64,000 nt of DNA from Trissonchulus latispiculum (lineage: Eukaryota > Nematoda > Enoplea > Enoplida > Ironidae), in the NCBI GenBank assembly GCA_030248195.1, contig JASAND010013521.1, forward strand, positions 55,128 through 119,127. The letters run 5' to 3'. Position numbers and translations under genes: made by a program. Shown in pieces: positions 23,085-35,137 of this stretch (its first letter is position 1; each line of letters starts with the position of its first letter). Below the pieces are notes generated by a model. That model saw nothing but the letters and a program-made list of their open reading frames with translations, was not told the DNA's origin and ran no database searches.

Positions 23085-26000
23085 TGTCACAGGGAAAATT
23101 TTCCCTCGTGAAATCTTTCCCCCCGCCGGAAAAATTTCCCTAGGGAAATCTTCCCCCGCCCCCGGAGAAATTTCACTAGGGGCTTCTTTCCCCCCGGAAA
23201 AATTTCCCTTACGTAGTAATTATTTTGCTGGATGTATTCATTATATGAATTTTAACTTATCTCTGCAGCTTTTACTACTTATTTTTATGTCACGTTTCCA
23301 ATTATTTTGGTATTTATTCGTTCTTTCTTTCCACCCTTTAACATTGTTAAATTGAATGTACCTAAATTAAGCATATAATTAAGATTAATTAGTACTCAAG
23401 AAACAGAAGCTCTGATTAAACGGTTTAATAATTAAGCTAAGGCATAAATTTATGTTTGATCCGATTTCTTTGATTCACCGAGAATTAAAATTTTAATTAA
23501 ATTTTGTGTCATTAATCCCACTTCAGAGTGAAAAGTCATTTTAATTATATTTAATTTTTAAAGGTTTTGGCAGTTAAATTTAAATCTTTGAATCCGAATG
23601 CTGAGTTTAATCTTGAATCTTAAGTCTTATTTTGTTAAACGGACCGGAATCTAAAACTAAAACTAAGCAAACTAAAACGCTTTGATTAAAATTTGATGGG
23701 GATTACTTTTGGAGTCATCAAAATTGGAACCATGCCTACTTTGTCATTATGTGTTAAACTATGAAGCGGCAAATAATTAACTAATGTAACTTGCAACTTG
23801 TAGCCTGTAGTTTAATGCTTTTTCTTATTAATGGAACTATATAGTTTTAGTTTGTAGATGTTCCTTTCGTAGAGGTAGAAATAGAAGCAAGAGAAATGCA
23901 AGTTTTCAAATTTTTTGCTGACTAAGACTATAGGTAAACTAAAGTTTCTCGCGGGACATCGGTTATGCTCGATACATATTATCAAGCGTATTAATCAAGC
24001 GTATTATCAAACGTAGCTGGGGAACAAGTGTTAGAGACTAGCCATGAAAGTGCTGTTTCTTATGGATCCACATTTCCGGTAGCAACCTTCGGCATGCAAA
24101 GAAAATGCACTACAATCGCTGGATTATTTGGTTGTAATGATATAGAATTAGATAAAAATTTTAATCTTAGACGCACTGAAAAAGTGCCATTAAATTAAAT
24201 TTAATCCGTCCTAACTCCTAAAGAAAAAGAAAAATGACTTTTTGAACCATTTTTCAATGTTTTTGTTTTGAACATTTTTTAAAATTAAAAAAATTTTAAT
24301 ACATACAAATTATATGCCTTTCAATACCAAAACATCTAATTCAAATTGAAATAGACCGAATTCTCCATCGAGCTTCTTACTGACTCCCATTTCGTCAAGA
24401 AAAGCGTCTGGCGTTCACCCCAATTTATCCCTGGGATTTCTGACAAAAGTCCCACGGATCCTTTAGCCCTTTTCCTTTCTTGAAAAGCTCTCTGCTGTAC
24501 CAAATCGAATTTTGAGCCTTCTGAATTGCCAAATTGGCATTCAAATGCATTTTTTGTTTTTCCGTTCCACGAAACCCAGAAGCTTTTCCTGTGCTAAAAG
24601 CCTAAGCCTAAGCCTAAGCCAGAATTTATTCAAAGATACTGAGTTGATCTATACTATGAATGTAGTGGGGGACTGAAGCGTAAGGTGAAAGTCAACGGTT
24701 TAAATTGAAATAGGTAATGTAATCGAGAGTTAATTGGGTTTGTGCGAAGGATTCCAACTAGAGACATAGGGCCTATTTCTTTAAAGATTAAAATGGTCGG
24801 ATTAAACGGATTAAAAATCAGCCGGATTAAAATTTTAATTGTTATTTCTTTAATGCTGGATAATTAACTCGTTTAATCCGACCATTTTTAATCCGAGGAT
24901 TAAACGAGTTGATTTTAATTCATTTATTCCGCCATTAAAGAAAGAGCGATTAAAAATTTTAATCCGCCAACTTTTAATCCGTTTAATCCGCGTAATTGCA
25001 CGAGGATTAAAAACTAGTTGAAAATGCAGGCGACAGATTAAACGGATTAAAATTAATCTTTAAAGAAACAGCGATTAAGCAGGTCGGATTAAAATTAACT
25101 CGTTGATTTTTTTAATCCGAAGTGTGAATAAAGAAACAGGATTAGATTAAAATTTTAATCCTAGGTGCGTTAAAGAAATAGGATTAAATTTAATCCGTTG
25201 AACTCGTTTAACTCGTTGGATTAAATTTTAATCCGTTTAATCCGTTGTGCTATTTCTTTAACGCGGATTAATTTTAATCTAATCCGTTTAATCTTTAAAG
25301 AAATAGGGCCATAGATTGCAGAGGGTAGGGAGAAGAAGCGTTAGAATTGGAGTATTCAAAGAGAGTAGTGGAGCGTATCCACTCTAATATTTCTAATAAC
25401 CCATTAATGCTAGCCAACTTCTTTTAATAATCCACGACATCTAACCTAATATGCACAGAATACACGCTGTAATACACAACGCCCGGACAGCTTCAGCCAG
25501 TAATCCATTGCGCGCTGAGACCAAAGTTGCAAATCCACGACGCTGCAAGAGGAAAAGGCAGTAATCCATGAAGCCGATACTCAAATTACAGCCTTAGAGC
25601 TCGCACCAATAACAAAATTTTCCTTTCGTTAACCAAAGATTTTTAAAATTTTGCCGAAACTTCAACTTTGAAGAGTAATTCCCTTAGATGCAGATAAGAT
25701 ATTGTTATTTACTACTATATACTAGTACTAGTATATTTACTAGTATATTTCTGCAGATAGGGACACTGTGCCAAATCATATTGGCAAATGGCAACCTTGA
25801 AGCTAGGGTCCTGTAGCCAGCAGAGATTTTTAATTAATTATGTTGGTAGCTGTGGAAAAGGAGGGGGGGGGTCGGGCACATAAACGCGACGGCTGACATG
25901 GCTGGAAGGCAGCTAAGAACCAACGACCAAGTATTTTCGAACACACCCATCCTCTATAACTTCGCCAAAAAGTAGGCCAATCGGACAAAGTCGGGGCAAA

Positions 26001-26343
26001 AGTTTAGTCGTTTAGTTTATTAAGTCGTTTAACCCAAGCTTCTGTTTCTCTTATGCTGATTAATTTTAATATTATTCTTAGTTTATGTACATTGTTGAAG
26101 GCTGTGATAGGACAGCGACGAATAAAATATTAAAATAATATGATACGTAACGTGAAAATATCTATAAAGTTTAACTACTCTATTACTATGAATACAATAC
26201 ATTCGGCACAATAAGTTACTGTATTAGGGAAATTTTTCCGGGGGGAAAGAAATCTCTAGTGGAATTCTTCCGTGCGGGGGGAATTTCCCTAGGGAAATTT
26301 TTCCGTGGGAAAGATTTCACGGGGGAAAACTTTCCCTGTGACA
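23085..26343. mobile_element. 3.26 kb inverted-repeat element with GGAAATTTTCC-rich arms
   Basis: Arms 23085-23210 and 26229-26343 are reverse complements, beginning TGTCACAGGGAAA and ending TTTCCCTGTGACA. Each is a series of TTTCCCTAGGGAAAT-like palindromic blocks. The 3 kb interior is AT-rich and non-coding, and contains the separate ATTAAA-rich palindrome at 24769-25310. No matching target duplication is visible, so the outer limits are only as good as the arm alignment. Confidence 0.75.
24769..25310. mobile_element. GGATTAAA-rich palindromic MITE, copy 1
   Basis: The ends are GGGCCTATTTCTTTAAAG and CTTTAAAGAAATAGGGCC, flanked by ATA on both sides. Throughout, phrases such as TTAATCCG, GGATTAAA and CTATTTCTTTAA recur in both orientations, so the element can fold extensively. 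A second copy in the opposite orientation lies at 32432-33000. The three-base flanks and GG-start would suit a Harbinger-type origin, but this is weak inference. Confidence 0.75.
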
Positions 26344-26573
26344 GCGACACCCAACATACTTGAAAATTTCTCACAGCTGTTTGGTTTAACGAAAATGTTT
26401 ACACTTCGGCACAGCAAGAGAAGACATATTGGGTAATATGTGCATGACATTAGCTTTTCTGCAACCTAACGGTTAGAGAACCATGCTAGCCCAGACTTAA
26501 AAAACGTTAAAAATCTGGAAAATTTTGGTCGCCAAATCGAATAATTATTCTGGTACGACTCTGGAAGCTAAAA

Positions 26574-27326
26574 TTTGGTGTGAACCTACACCCCACGGTC
26601 TGTAAAATCGTGCCAAATATGAAGGAATTTTGCCGGCGCATTTTAATTTTACGCCATTTGAACATGACAAAAATGTAAATTTTGGCCTGGTTCAGGTGTT
26701 CTAGGATGATAACGTTGACATATTTGCCTCGAATTGTGCGATATGTTGCCTTAGGACTGACCCTACTACAATAACATAAATTTCAACTTGTTTCCTCCTT
26801 AAATGGGCGAATGGCTGTTAGTTTGAGTATTCAGTTGAATGCCAAGTCAACTGACTGACCGATACATTCTTCTAGCGTTTGTACAGCCTGTCTAACAAAA
26901 GAAAGCAACCGTACACAGTTTATAGGTACATAACGAAATAGATGTAATGAATGAGTTCTCGGATGCATCTGTTTTCCAGACTTAATCAAGACTAAGGTAA
27001 ATTGAAGGTAAAATCCCTCAGTTCAGTCATCCTTTCAAATGATGACATTTCAGTTTTTCGAAAATAACTTGGAATAAGTAGCAAATATGTGATTGAAAAC
27101 AAATACAAGAAGAAAACTTGTTCAGAATCATGAAACCTAGATTGATATTACATATTGTGCAATGTGCATATTGGATAATCTTCAAAAATTTTCTTTTTTC
27201 GGTTTTTGGCACCTTTTTCATGTGTCAAATGGCATAAAACTATAATGCACAGACAGAATTCCTTCATATTTGGCACAATTGTATAGACCTATGGGCTGTA
27301 TATGTCCACACCAAAGTGTCTGCATT
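26574..27326. mobile_element. 750 bp inverted-repeat element
   Basis: 26574-26700 is reverse-complemented at about 27195-27326, sharing GGTGTGRAC, GTGCCAAATATGAAGGAATT and ATGCCATTTGA-type blocks. The interior has no coding frame. The arms are moderately diverged. Confidence 0.6.
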
Positions 27327-27460
27327 TTATTCGCGCGAAGAGGCCCTAGGCCCGAGAATATTAGGTGTAGTGAGAGTGACGACAGGAGATACAGCTGCTT
27401 TTTAGTCTGGGTCTATTAATTCACAATAGTTGAGCAGTAACAATTTATTTACCTACAATA

Positions 27461-28285
27461 GGGTAAACTTGCGTTATGTGGACAATAAAACATCGGTCTA
27501 GCTTCAGCATCTATCAGCACTTGCCATGAACGGACAATATTTTTCGTTGTATGGACACAACTTGCTTTGTATGGACACTGAATTTTACACGCAAAACATA
27601 GGAGTTAATAAAATTTTAAAAGGCTTCTTTTGAACTAAAATAGAAGCTGAAAGCTTGATTTATCGGATTTACAGTTATTTGACTATCCTTTTCGATTGAA
27701 TAGAAATATTAAAAATTAAAATTTTTAAAATTACTTAATTTTCAGTCAAAATGGTAGGAAATGCCGGCGAAAACAGAAAGTTTTACATTAATGTGAGGCT
27801 TTCTGTTAAGGTTATTAACATTACAATTCCTGCTTTAAAGTCATATAAAATCCCACAAATTTTGCAGTCCATACAAGGAAAGTGACGTGTCCATACAATG
27901 CTAGTTCAAGTTTAATTACTAATAAATCAATAACTTTTAATAGGCGTTACCATTTTGAAAAACAATTTGACCAGATTATAGAAAACACAATTAGGCACAA
28001 TTTGATAGAAAAATGTTCTTAGTTATTTGTAGTTTGGACATAGCATTTTTCGCCAAAGGTTTAACCTAAAAATTGGCTTTTTAAATGTGCCGCATCTACG
28101 ACGATAAAAATTGCTGCAGCGATTTCATTTTTGAAGGAAATTTGTTGAAAATTAGCAAATTTGTAGTGAGAATTAGAAGCTTTCTAACGACACTAAGTTT
28201 TTAAATTGGCCAAATCTGCTCAGAGATATTTGGTCAAATCTTATCTAATGTCAGCAAGATTAGTGTCCGTAAAGGTAGTTTATCC
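27461..28285. mobile_element. Mariner/pogo-type MITE, 825 bp, TA target duplication
   Basis: The left end GGGTAAACTTGCG and right end AGTTTATCC are inverted, with TA immediately outside both (27459-27460 and 28286-28287). The TIR motif GGGTAAACT...GTGGACA is shared with the element at 30442-31425, where TA is again duplicated. TA target duplication is diagnostic of the Tc1/mariner superfamily. Phrases like TGGACAC and GTCCATAC recur near both ends. No transposase frame. Confidence 0.8.
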
Positions 28286-28354
28286 TAGTTAACTAAGTTA
28301 TTTTAGTCTACCATAGTTTGTCGGCGCTTTAATTTTGTAATAGTTGCTGCTTTG

Positions 28355-29265
28355 AGAAGCGGTTAAGGGGTGTGGGATACTTAGGTCAAAAACTTGACCC
28401 CTCATTGATATCTCTCTGTAGGGCTGGTGTACCAAGAAGAAACCGAGGACAAGCCCAAACGGGAGGCGTCAGGCACCCTTGTCCCCACGAAACCAGGGCC
28501 TAGGAGAGAGCACGGTAGAGGGAGGTTCAGCTTTTTACTCGCCATTGAAAGTAAAGAATTGGCAAAGCCGGGTTTCGAACCAGGGCCCTTCTGCTCCGCA
28601 GTCAGACATGCTAACCAACCTCACCACAGTGCTGTCATCTGAACTCCCATATCAGACTTATCAATCTTTCCTATGCCTGCTGACCTTTCAGCTCTAATTG
28701 TGAGTATTGATACCTACTCCATAGGACCTTCACAATCCATTGAAATTTCAGGTGATTTTGTCTAGGAATAGAAAAGTTACAGTCATCCAAATTAATCCAA
28801 TATCTATGTATTGTTTAGCTAAACTCAATCAAAACTATATATGAAACTGCTACAAAATGGACGTTGTGTCAAAAAGAAACGTTTTCAGAATGGAAAAAGC
28901 CATCGATTGATGTAGATATTGTACATATTTGTAAAGTTCGAAAAATTTCCAAAAATGTAACATCTAACCAATTTTTGGGGTTTAGAAGCCAAATTTTGAG
29001 AAAAAGACCTTCCATAAGTTTTAGCTATTGAAATTAGAAGAAACTACAAAGTGAGTTGTAGAATTTGAGGTTTTGATATGTGTGAATTATCTTTGCCAGA
29101 ACCTAAAAATCTGAATCTGAATATATATGAATTTAAAATTTTGAATCTCGTCCTGGACGAAAACATCCAATATTTCAGCGGATTGTGTGGCGCTTTAGGA
29201 GTTTAGGCACCAGAGACTAGGGAGTGGAAATATTCACAATTTGAGCGAAATCGTCGACGGCCGAA
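28355..29265. repeat. Dispersed repeat related to 2960-3590
   Basis: Once the SINE is removed, several phrases match 2960-3590 in the same order: TACTCC(A/C)TAGG, CCATTGAAATTT, GAAAAGTTACAG, and in places ATCGAT...GATATTGT and TTTAGCTATTG. The matches are diverged. There is no coding potential. The family identity is unknown. Confidence 0.45.
28418..28636 (-). mobile_element. tRNA-Arg-like SINE
   Basis: On the minus strand the head reads like a tRNA: an A-box-like TGGTGAGGTTGGTTAGCATG, an anticodon arm GTCTGACTGCGGAGCAGAAG (loop CTGCGGA), and a canonical B-box GGTTCGAAACC. The anticodon arm closely resembles tRNA-Arg(ACG), with A changed to G. A body of about 140 bp follows (CCAATTCTTTACTTTCAAT ... 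TGCCTGACGCCTCCCGTTTG). The same body follows a tRNA-like head at 43112-43325, which proves a dispersed SINE family. It is inserted inside a diverged copy of the 3.0 kb repeat family. Confidence 0.85.
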
Positions 29266-29368
29266 GTTTTGACGGCCAAGTAGGCCTCGTTTAGAGTTCA
29301 CTGACCGACCTTAGTTCATATATCTCTCCGTTTGGTGCAACTGTTACCAAGCAATAGATTATTCAAAC

Positions 29369-29735
29369 CAAGAGTACATAATATATAAGAGTGTGACAGC
29401 AGGCAAGCTCTCTGCTATCAGCTCTAGGTACATGCTCTGCACACTAACGCACAAACGTGTATGCTCACTTCAAAGAAATTAGCACGCTATCTTTGCGTTG
29501 TAAAGCTCGAAGCAGACACAAATTGGACGCACGCAGGCGTTGTGTTTTCGAGCTTTAACACGTAAAGATACGGCGAGTGAGCGTACAGAAACGTGTACTG
29601 GGTACACATTTGTGGGGGGGGTCACTAGGTACACGTCAGTGGGGGTGGGTCAGCCGTTAGCGTGCAGAGCATGTACCTTGAGCTGATAACAGATAGCTTG
29701 CCAGCTGTCACACTCTTATCTATTATGTACTCTTG
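29369..29735. mobile_element. 367 bp MITE with CAAGAGTAC ends and 7 bp duplication
   Basis: The terminal repeats begin CAAGAGTACATAATATATAA and run about 75 bp inwards (…GCTCTCTGCTATCAGCTC…). TTCAAAC is duplicated outside both ends (29362-29368 and 29736-29742). The same terminus occurs on the larger element at 60419-62460 and on a half-copy ending at 44525, defining a family. Confidence 0.85.
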
Positions 29736-29910
29736 TTCAAACCCACTATTTTATTGTAGTGCTGACTTGTGCTAATACTTTAAAGCTACCAAATTTCCTA
29801 GGGCAAAGTGAACCCGAAACTTTATATTGCTTTAATTTCATGTTTGTTAGTACAGATACAACGCTATAGGTGGATCAATAGAAAAGACCGTCAAATGTAT
29901 GAGAGTTGGT

Positions 29911-30353
29911 TTACTTTCTGCAACCCAGTTCATCAACCTTGCTGCCGTATTTAGAGGACAGGCCGCTGTGGGAGCTTCGATCGCGGTTGTGAGCGGCCAA
30001 ACACTTGTTCATGTTGGCACGGATGCGTCCCTCCTTGTCAGCGAAACGAGCCTGCAGATTCTTTTGTTCCCTGCAAATGCAATCCTTGTGCTCATCAAAG
30101 AACACAACAGCGCTGGCGAGATAGCATTTGTTGCATGCGACCTTGTTGACTCCGTCATCGATAAGCTTGAAAAGCTGCTCATCCGCATGATGCAGGCAGG
30201 TCTTCTCGTAGTTGTTTCCATTTCTGGTGTAGAGTTCCTCGTTACGAACTTTGAGTTGACCTTCCAGCTTTCTGCGTTTATTCTGGATTGCAGTGATCAG
30301 TTTTTTGGCGCCCGCATCACTGTGGAAACCTGTGGACAACTTCTCGTAGCATT
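29911..30353 (-). CDS. Secreted cysteine-rich protein of unknown family, exon 2 (terminal)
   Basis: The acceptor TTTTATTTTTTAG precedes AA|TGC at 30353. In phase with exon 1 this gives Lys-Cys-Tyr-Glu-Lys and then an open frame to the stop at 29911-29913. The joined protein is 190 residues. This exon carries eight cysteines in pairs and singles: CYEK, TCLHH, ACNKCY, DCICR, NKC and a final GCRK. It also has two lysine/arginine-rich, probably helical stretches (AIQNKRRKLEGQLKVRNEEL and KNLQARFADKEGRIRANM). Together with the exon 1 signal peptide this predicts a small extracellular, disulphide-stabilised protein. I do not recognise the family. The intron to exon 1 is 4.65 kb and contains three transposon relics; unseen internal exons are possible, although none is needed for phase. 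Confidence 0.7.
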
Positions 30354-30441
30354 CTAAAAAATAAAACTGCTAAAAAATCTAACGCTGCGGTGCTTGAATG
30401 CCCGTTAAAAACAGAACGTTAGTTAGTTAGTTAGTTAGTTA

Positions 30442-31425
30442 GGGTAAACTCGTTTATAGTGGACACTCGGGTATAGTTGACAATACTAAGCTTTTTTGGA
30501 AAAATAATCCTGTGGGAATATTTTCTTCTGCAGAAATTAACATCATGTGATAGCGCAATTTTTGGGCTATCCAATGACGTATCGCGCTACGTTGGACGCT
30601 ATGTGACGCTACGTTGGACACATTGCGAATACGAAGCATCCAAACATCACGCATTTTGTGAAAGTTCAAAAATACTAAGGATTTTGGCAAAAATGCTAAG
30701 CTTCAGCGCTTGAGTTCGTGCCAATTTCAGACAGTGAAGTTTAAAACCTTTTTATCATCCGAAAGCAAATTTTGTGCAGATTAATCTAAGCTAATGAAAA
30801 TTAAGATTTCACAGTGCAAAAAATTATTCTGAATTTTTTTCGATTTTCTATCAAATTTCAAAGAACTCGGCCTAAGTTGACAATTTCGCCGGGTATAGTT
30901 GACACCCCGAAATCAAAGAATTCGATTTCATTAAGTAGAAATTTGTTTGCATATTTGAAATCAGCGCATTGAAAAACATACCTGTACAAAGTTTCAGCTC
31001 AATTGGTTAAGTTGTGGGGCCTACAGGAGTGGGAACGTGACAGGACAAAAAGTTTTAAAAATTCTCCCGCAAAACCAATAATTTTATCATTTTAATATTT
31101 GCTGCTAATTTCTTGTTTTTGGAGTTTATTGCAGTCTGAAATACGTGTAAAAGATACCTGACAACATTAGCCGAGTTGTGTTCACTTAGCCCGGACTATG
31201 TATGTGTCCACATTATCCGAGTTGTCCAAAATTTAGTACAGTTACAGTTTTAAGCAGAATTTTTCCACTTCGCAATATAAAATCACATGTGATTTCTCGT
31301 TAGAAAGAGGATAAAATGTTCTTTTACTTGATATAAAATTTATATGGGGTAACCGCTGAAAATATTGAGTTATTTTTCTCGGAATGAATTTTTGTCAAAA
31401 GTGTCAGCTATAGACGAGTTTACCC
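30442..31425. mobile_element. Mariner/pogo-type MITE, 984 bp, TA target duplication
   Basis: The ends are GGGTAAACTCGTTTATAGTG and its inverse ending CGAGTTTACCC, with TA at 30440-30441 and 31426-31427. Repeated subterminal phrases (TATAGTTGACA, GTATAGTTGACAC, GTCCACATTATCCGAG) may be extra transposase sites. There is no coding frame. It shares termini with 27461-28285. Confidence 0.85.
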
Positions 31426-32431
31426 TAATCATAGGATTCAACAATTTTGTTGGTTACCTGGTCCAAGTCTACCGGGCCTATCTGGTTTAACTGGTCCAGC
31501 TACAGATTTTTGCTCCTACAGTCATTCCACAAAATTACAATAAATTTTCGGAATTCGGGGTTTTCAAATTTTACGGATTATAAACATTTTCTCTAATACC
31601 CATAAGATGAGTTAAATCGATTGAACAACTTTTGTAAAAGAACCAAGTCCTGGAAACGAACTCATTTTCTGGAATCATGGAAACAATTTTCCTGAATTTT
31701 AAAGCCTTTCTCAGACCACCCAAAATAGGCTCGTGAAATACTTTCAAATACTTTCAAGGCTCGTGAAATACTGAATAACGGCTGTATGATAAAACCAAAT
31801 CTCAAAAAGGAACAAATTTTGCTAATTCTGCTTCTACAAAAAGTGGATTTTTCCAATTTGAAATACAAAAATCTGTATATATTTCGTAAATTACGAGTAA
31901 TAATTGCATATCAGCCATCAGAATTTGGTTTTATTATGAAACTAGCTCAGCTTCTCAAGAGCTTTCAAATGAGTATGATACCCATCTTTAATTGATTAAT
32001 GATTGGAAACAATACTTAAAAACCACGAAAATCTAGTAAATGCAGGTTTTTGTTAATTATGGGAACTGAGTTCATTTTCAGGCTTTCATTCTAATACAGA
32101 AGTTGTTCACACCGACACGGATTTCAAATGAAACTAGTCCTGCCAGTTCAAACTAGTCAAATTAGTCATTGGAGAAACTGAAAATTTGAAAACTCGGAAA
32201 TCCAGCAATTAGGTACGTTGTCGTGAAAAGGTTGCAAGAGCAATAATCTGCATAAAATATACATTGCCTCCAAAGATTATTATGATATACACGACCAAGG
32301 TTTGTATACACACATTTTGGTCGTCCATTGGTGTGTACAGGTTTGTGGGAGAATCAGGGCCGCGTTGCAAAAGATCCTCCCAAGTACCCTCCTTAGAGGG
32401 TACATATATGAGGATGTCTCGTAACTGTCTA

Positions 32432-33000
32432 GGGTCCTATTTCTTTAAAGATTAAACGGATTAGATTAAAATTAATCCGCATTAAAGAAATAGCACCTCG
32501 GATTATAAAATAAATAAATAATAAATAAAATTTAATCCAACGCGTTAAACGAGTTAAACGGATTAAATTTAATTCTATTTCTTTAATGCACCTAGAATTA
32601 AAATTTTAATCTAATCCTATTTCTTTATTCACACTTCGGATTAAAAAATCAACGAGTTAATTTTAATCCGACCTGCTTAATCGCTGTTTCTTTAAAGATT
32701 AATTTTAATCCGATTAATCCGTCGCCTGCGTTTTCAACTAGTTTTTAATCCTCGTGCAGCTACGCGGATTAAACGGATTAAAGTTGGCGGATTAAAATTT
32801 TGAATCGCTGTTTCTTTAATGGCGGATTAAACGGATTAAACCTGACTAGTTTAATCCGAGGATGCCTAATGGTCGGATTAAACGGGTTAATTTTAATCCG
32901 CGGTTTAATCCACCGTTAATGAAACAGCTGTTAAAATTTTAATCCGGCTGATTTTTAATCCGTTTAATCCGACCATTTTAATCTTCAAAGAAATAGATCC
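32432..33000. mobile_element. GGATTAAA-rich palindromic MITE, copy 2
   Basis: The outer ends GGTCCTATTTCTTTAAAG and CTTCAAAGAAATAGATCC, together with the internal TTAATCCG/CGGATTAA lattice, match the reverse complement of 24769-25310 at high identity. A short ATAAATAAATAA expansion near 32507-32530 is specific to this copy. Confidence 0.8.
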
Positions 33001-33575
33001 TAGGAGAGAGCTAGGATTTAGGAATTAGGAGACCCCTAAACCCTTTCAAAAGATTGCGCCTAAGTTTCGCTGGCACTTCCCTTAACCTGTTTTTGTCCGA
33101 ATTTTGAAATTCGAAACTAGCTTTGATGAAATAACATCTGATCGTCTAGTTGGATCCTTTTCTATATTAATAACCACATTTTCACTTATTTTGGTTTGAG
33201 TTTCTCGAAATCTAACTTGTTTCCATATTTGGAACAGGGGGCACGAATGGATACAGGATTTTATAAAGTGTCAATACTAAATTTTCGCAGGTGTACATTC
33301 AGTGTCAATTATTTCTTTCAGTTATGTCATTTCCTGACCCATGTTCCCGAACGCTTCTCAGATGAAAATAACGCTTTTAGGACAACCTGACAGGTTGAGA
33401 TAACCAAACAATCACAAGCCATACAAACAGGTCTGTGTGAAAAAGTGCATATTTCCATAATGGACAAAATCGGGCTAACTTAGGAGCGGCGAGCGGACTC
33501 CTAGACTTAGGAGGACCTTTGTCAGCGCGGCCCAGAAGTCGGCATGCAAAGCATGTATACCTCAACTCGACCTTG

Positions 33576-34712
33576 GGTGATACTCCGTTAGGCGCACACC
33601 TTACAAATTTTCGCAGTTGGCAGAAATGCTCTACTCCGGTAGGCGCACACCTTACAAAACTGAGGGTTTACTGTAAAACGCTCTACTCCGGTAGGCGCAC
33701 ACCTTACTAAATTGAAGGTTTACTGTAAAACGCTCTACTCCGGGAGGCGCCACACCTTACAAATAGTGATTTCTTGTCGTCGTTAATGTACGTGCTAAAC
33801 ACTTATATACGTACTTCTGCATTAACAATTTGTAGTAATTAGGTATTATTTAAATTATATATAATTAATGATAAAGTACTTATACATCAAATTAATGCAG
33901 AAATATTTGTGTCATTCTAGAATTAGAATTTATGCCTTTCAAAATTTTTAATTAATTGATTTTGAAGATTGAAAATTTAACTTGGCATCAAATAAATTCA
34001 CTTGAAACTTATATACTTAAAATTTTCTAAAATTAAAATTAGCCTAAATTAAAATTCTAATCCCACAGCGAAATCTCAGCTTTGAGCCGAAATTACTCAA
34101 TAACTGTTTGACTTTCTGATGGTTAATATATTCTTGTTTTAAATATATGAACATATTTTAAAGAATTTTCTAAGACAAGTTTATGCGAATAAGTCTAATA
34201 CGGTTATTGAGTAATTTCACCTCAAAGTTGAGCCTTCACTGTGGAACTGTAATTTCAATTTAGGGTAATTTTAATTTTAAAATATTTCAAGTAAGTTTCA
34301 AATGATTTTATATTGATACCAAGTTAAATTTTCAATCTTCAAAAATGTATTAAAAATTTGAAAGGCATAAATTCCAATTCCAGAATGACACAATTTAATA
34401 TTTCGACATTAATTTGATCTATATATACTTTATTATTAATTATATATAGTTTAAATAATACCTAATGACTACTAATTGTTAATGTAGAAGTATATAAGTA
34501 CATTAACGACAACAAGAAATCACCATTTGTAAGGTGTGCGCCTCCCGGAGTAGAGCGCTTTACATGAAACCTTCAATTTAGTAAGGTGTGCGCCTACCGG
34601 AGTAGAGCGTTTTACAGTAAACCCTCATTTTTGTAAGGTGTGCGCCTACCGGAGTAGAGCATTTCTGTCAACAGCGAAAAATTGTAAGGTGTGCGCCTAA
34701 CGGAGTATCACC
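33576..34712. mobile_element. 1.14 kb near-perfect palindrome with 8 bp target duplication
   Basis: The ends are GGTGATACTCCGTTAGGCGC and its exact inverse. The perfect duplication CGACCTTG flanks it at 33568-33575 and 34713-34720. The two halves are reverse complements through almost the whole length, with a centre near 34145. Each half starts with four iterations of CTCCGGTAGGCGCACACCTTAC spaced by about 45 bp. There is no coding frame. The 8 bp duplication fits hAT-type or other 8 bp-duplicating transposases. The termini do not resemble the CAG-start hAT elements elsewhere in this window. Confidence 0.93.
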
Positions 34713-35007
34713 CGACCTTGATCTGTGCTTCTCTTCTCAACTGTTAACTACTCAGCAACAATTTTATCTACCATATTCCAGTGTTTTACCTATGTAAGTA
34801 ATTTTTCCTTTTCGTTTCTGCAAGTCTTTAAATTAATAAAAATCTTCACCCTGAAAAGATTACGCAACTACGCCTTATGCATTGCGTTAGCGCTTGAGGA
34901 TTAAGAAGAATGTTTTGGAGAATTATATTATCTTTGCCGCTCTCTGATATTATAACTATAAATTAGTATATACTACGCTATTGTACAAAAGATTCAATTC
35001 AGCTTAC

Positions 35008-35137
35008 TGACAGGGTCTCTGCCACCGACTAGACCACCAAATCCGCCATCTAGAATGCCGCTCAGAAAGTTACCAAAATCAAAATCTTGACAGTTAGCTG
35101 CTACAGCAATTAAGAGAAGTCCAAACACTGTCTTCAT
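35008..35137 (-). CDS. Secreted cysteine-rich protein, exon 1 (signal peptide)
   Basis: The ATG at 35137-35135 opens a typical signal peptide: MKTV, then the hydrophobic FGLLLIAVAANC, with cleavage expected near AANCQ. A Gly/Phe/Asp-rich segment follows (FDFGNFLSGILDGGFGGLVG). The exon is 130 nt and ends in phase 1 before a GTAAGC donor, which matches the phase of the acceptor at 30353. This is the first coding exon. A short AT-rich leader precedes the ATG, and no upstream exon was identified. Confidence 0.7.

Larger units (their letters stand above)
30354..35007 (-). other. Intron of the secreted-protein gene, packed with mobile elements
   Basis: The donor is GTAAGC just after exon 1 and the acceptor TTTTTTAG just before exon 2. 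Within it lie the mariner-type MITE at 30442-31425, the ATTAAA-rich MITE at 32432-33000 and the 1.1 kb palindrome at 33576-34712. About 58 percent of the intron is thus identifiable element DNA. The remainder is AT-rich with no coding signal. A (GTTA)n run of about six units abuts the mariner element at 30418-30440. Confidence 0.6.

Noticed and set aside
28545..28636. A functional tRNA-Arg gene on the minus strand
   Set aside because: The acceptor stem does not pair, a long non-tRNA body follows, and the same body occurs at 43.2 kb, so it is a SINE head.
29899..30357. 152-codon plus-strand frame opposite exon 2 of the secreted-protein gene
   Set aside because: The minus strand has a proper acceptor, phase agreement with a signal-peptide exon and patterned cysteines; the plus frame has none of these.
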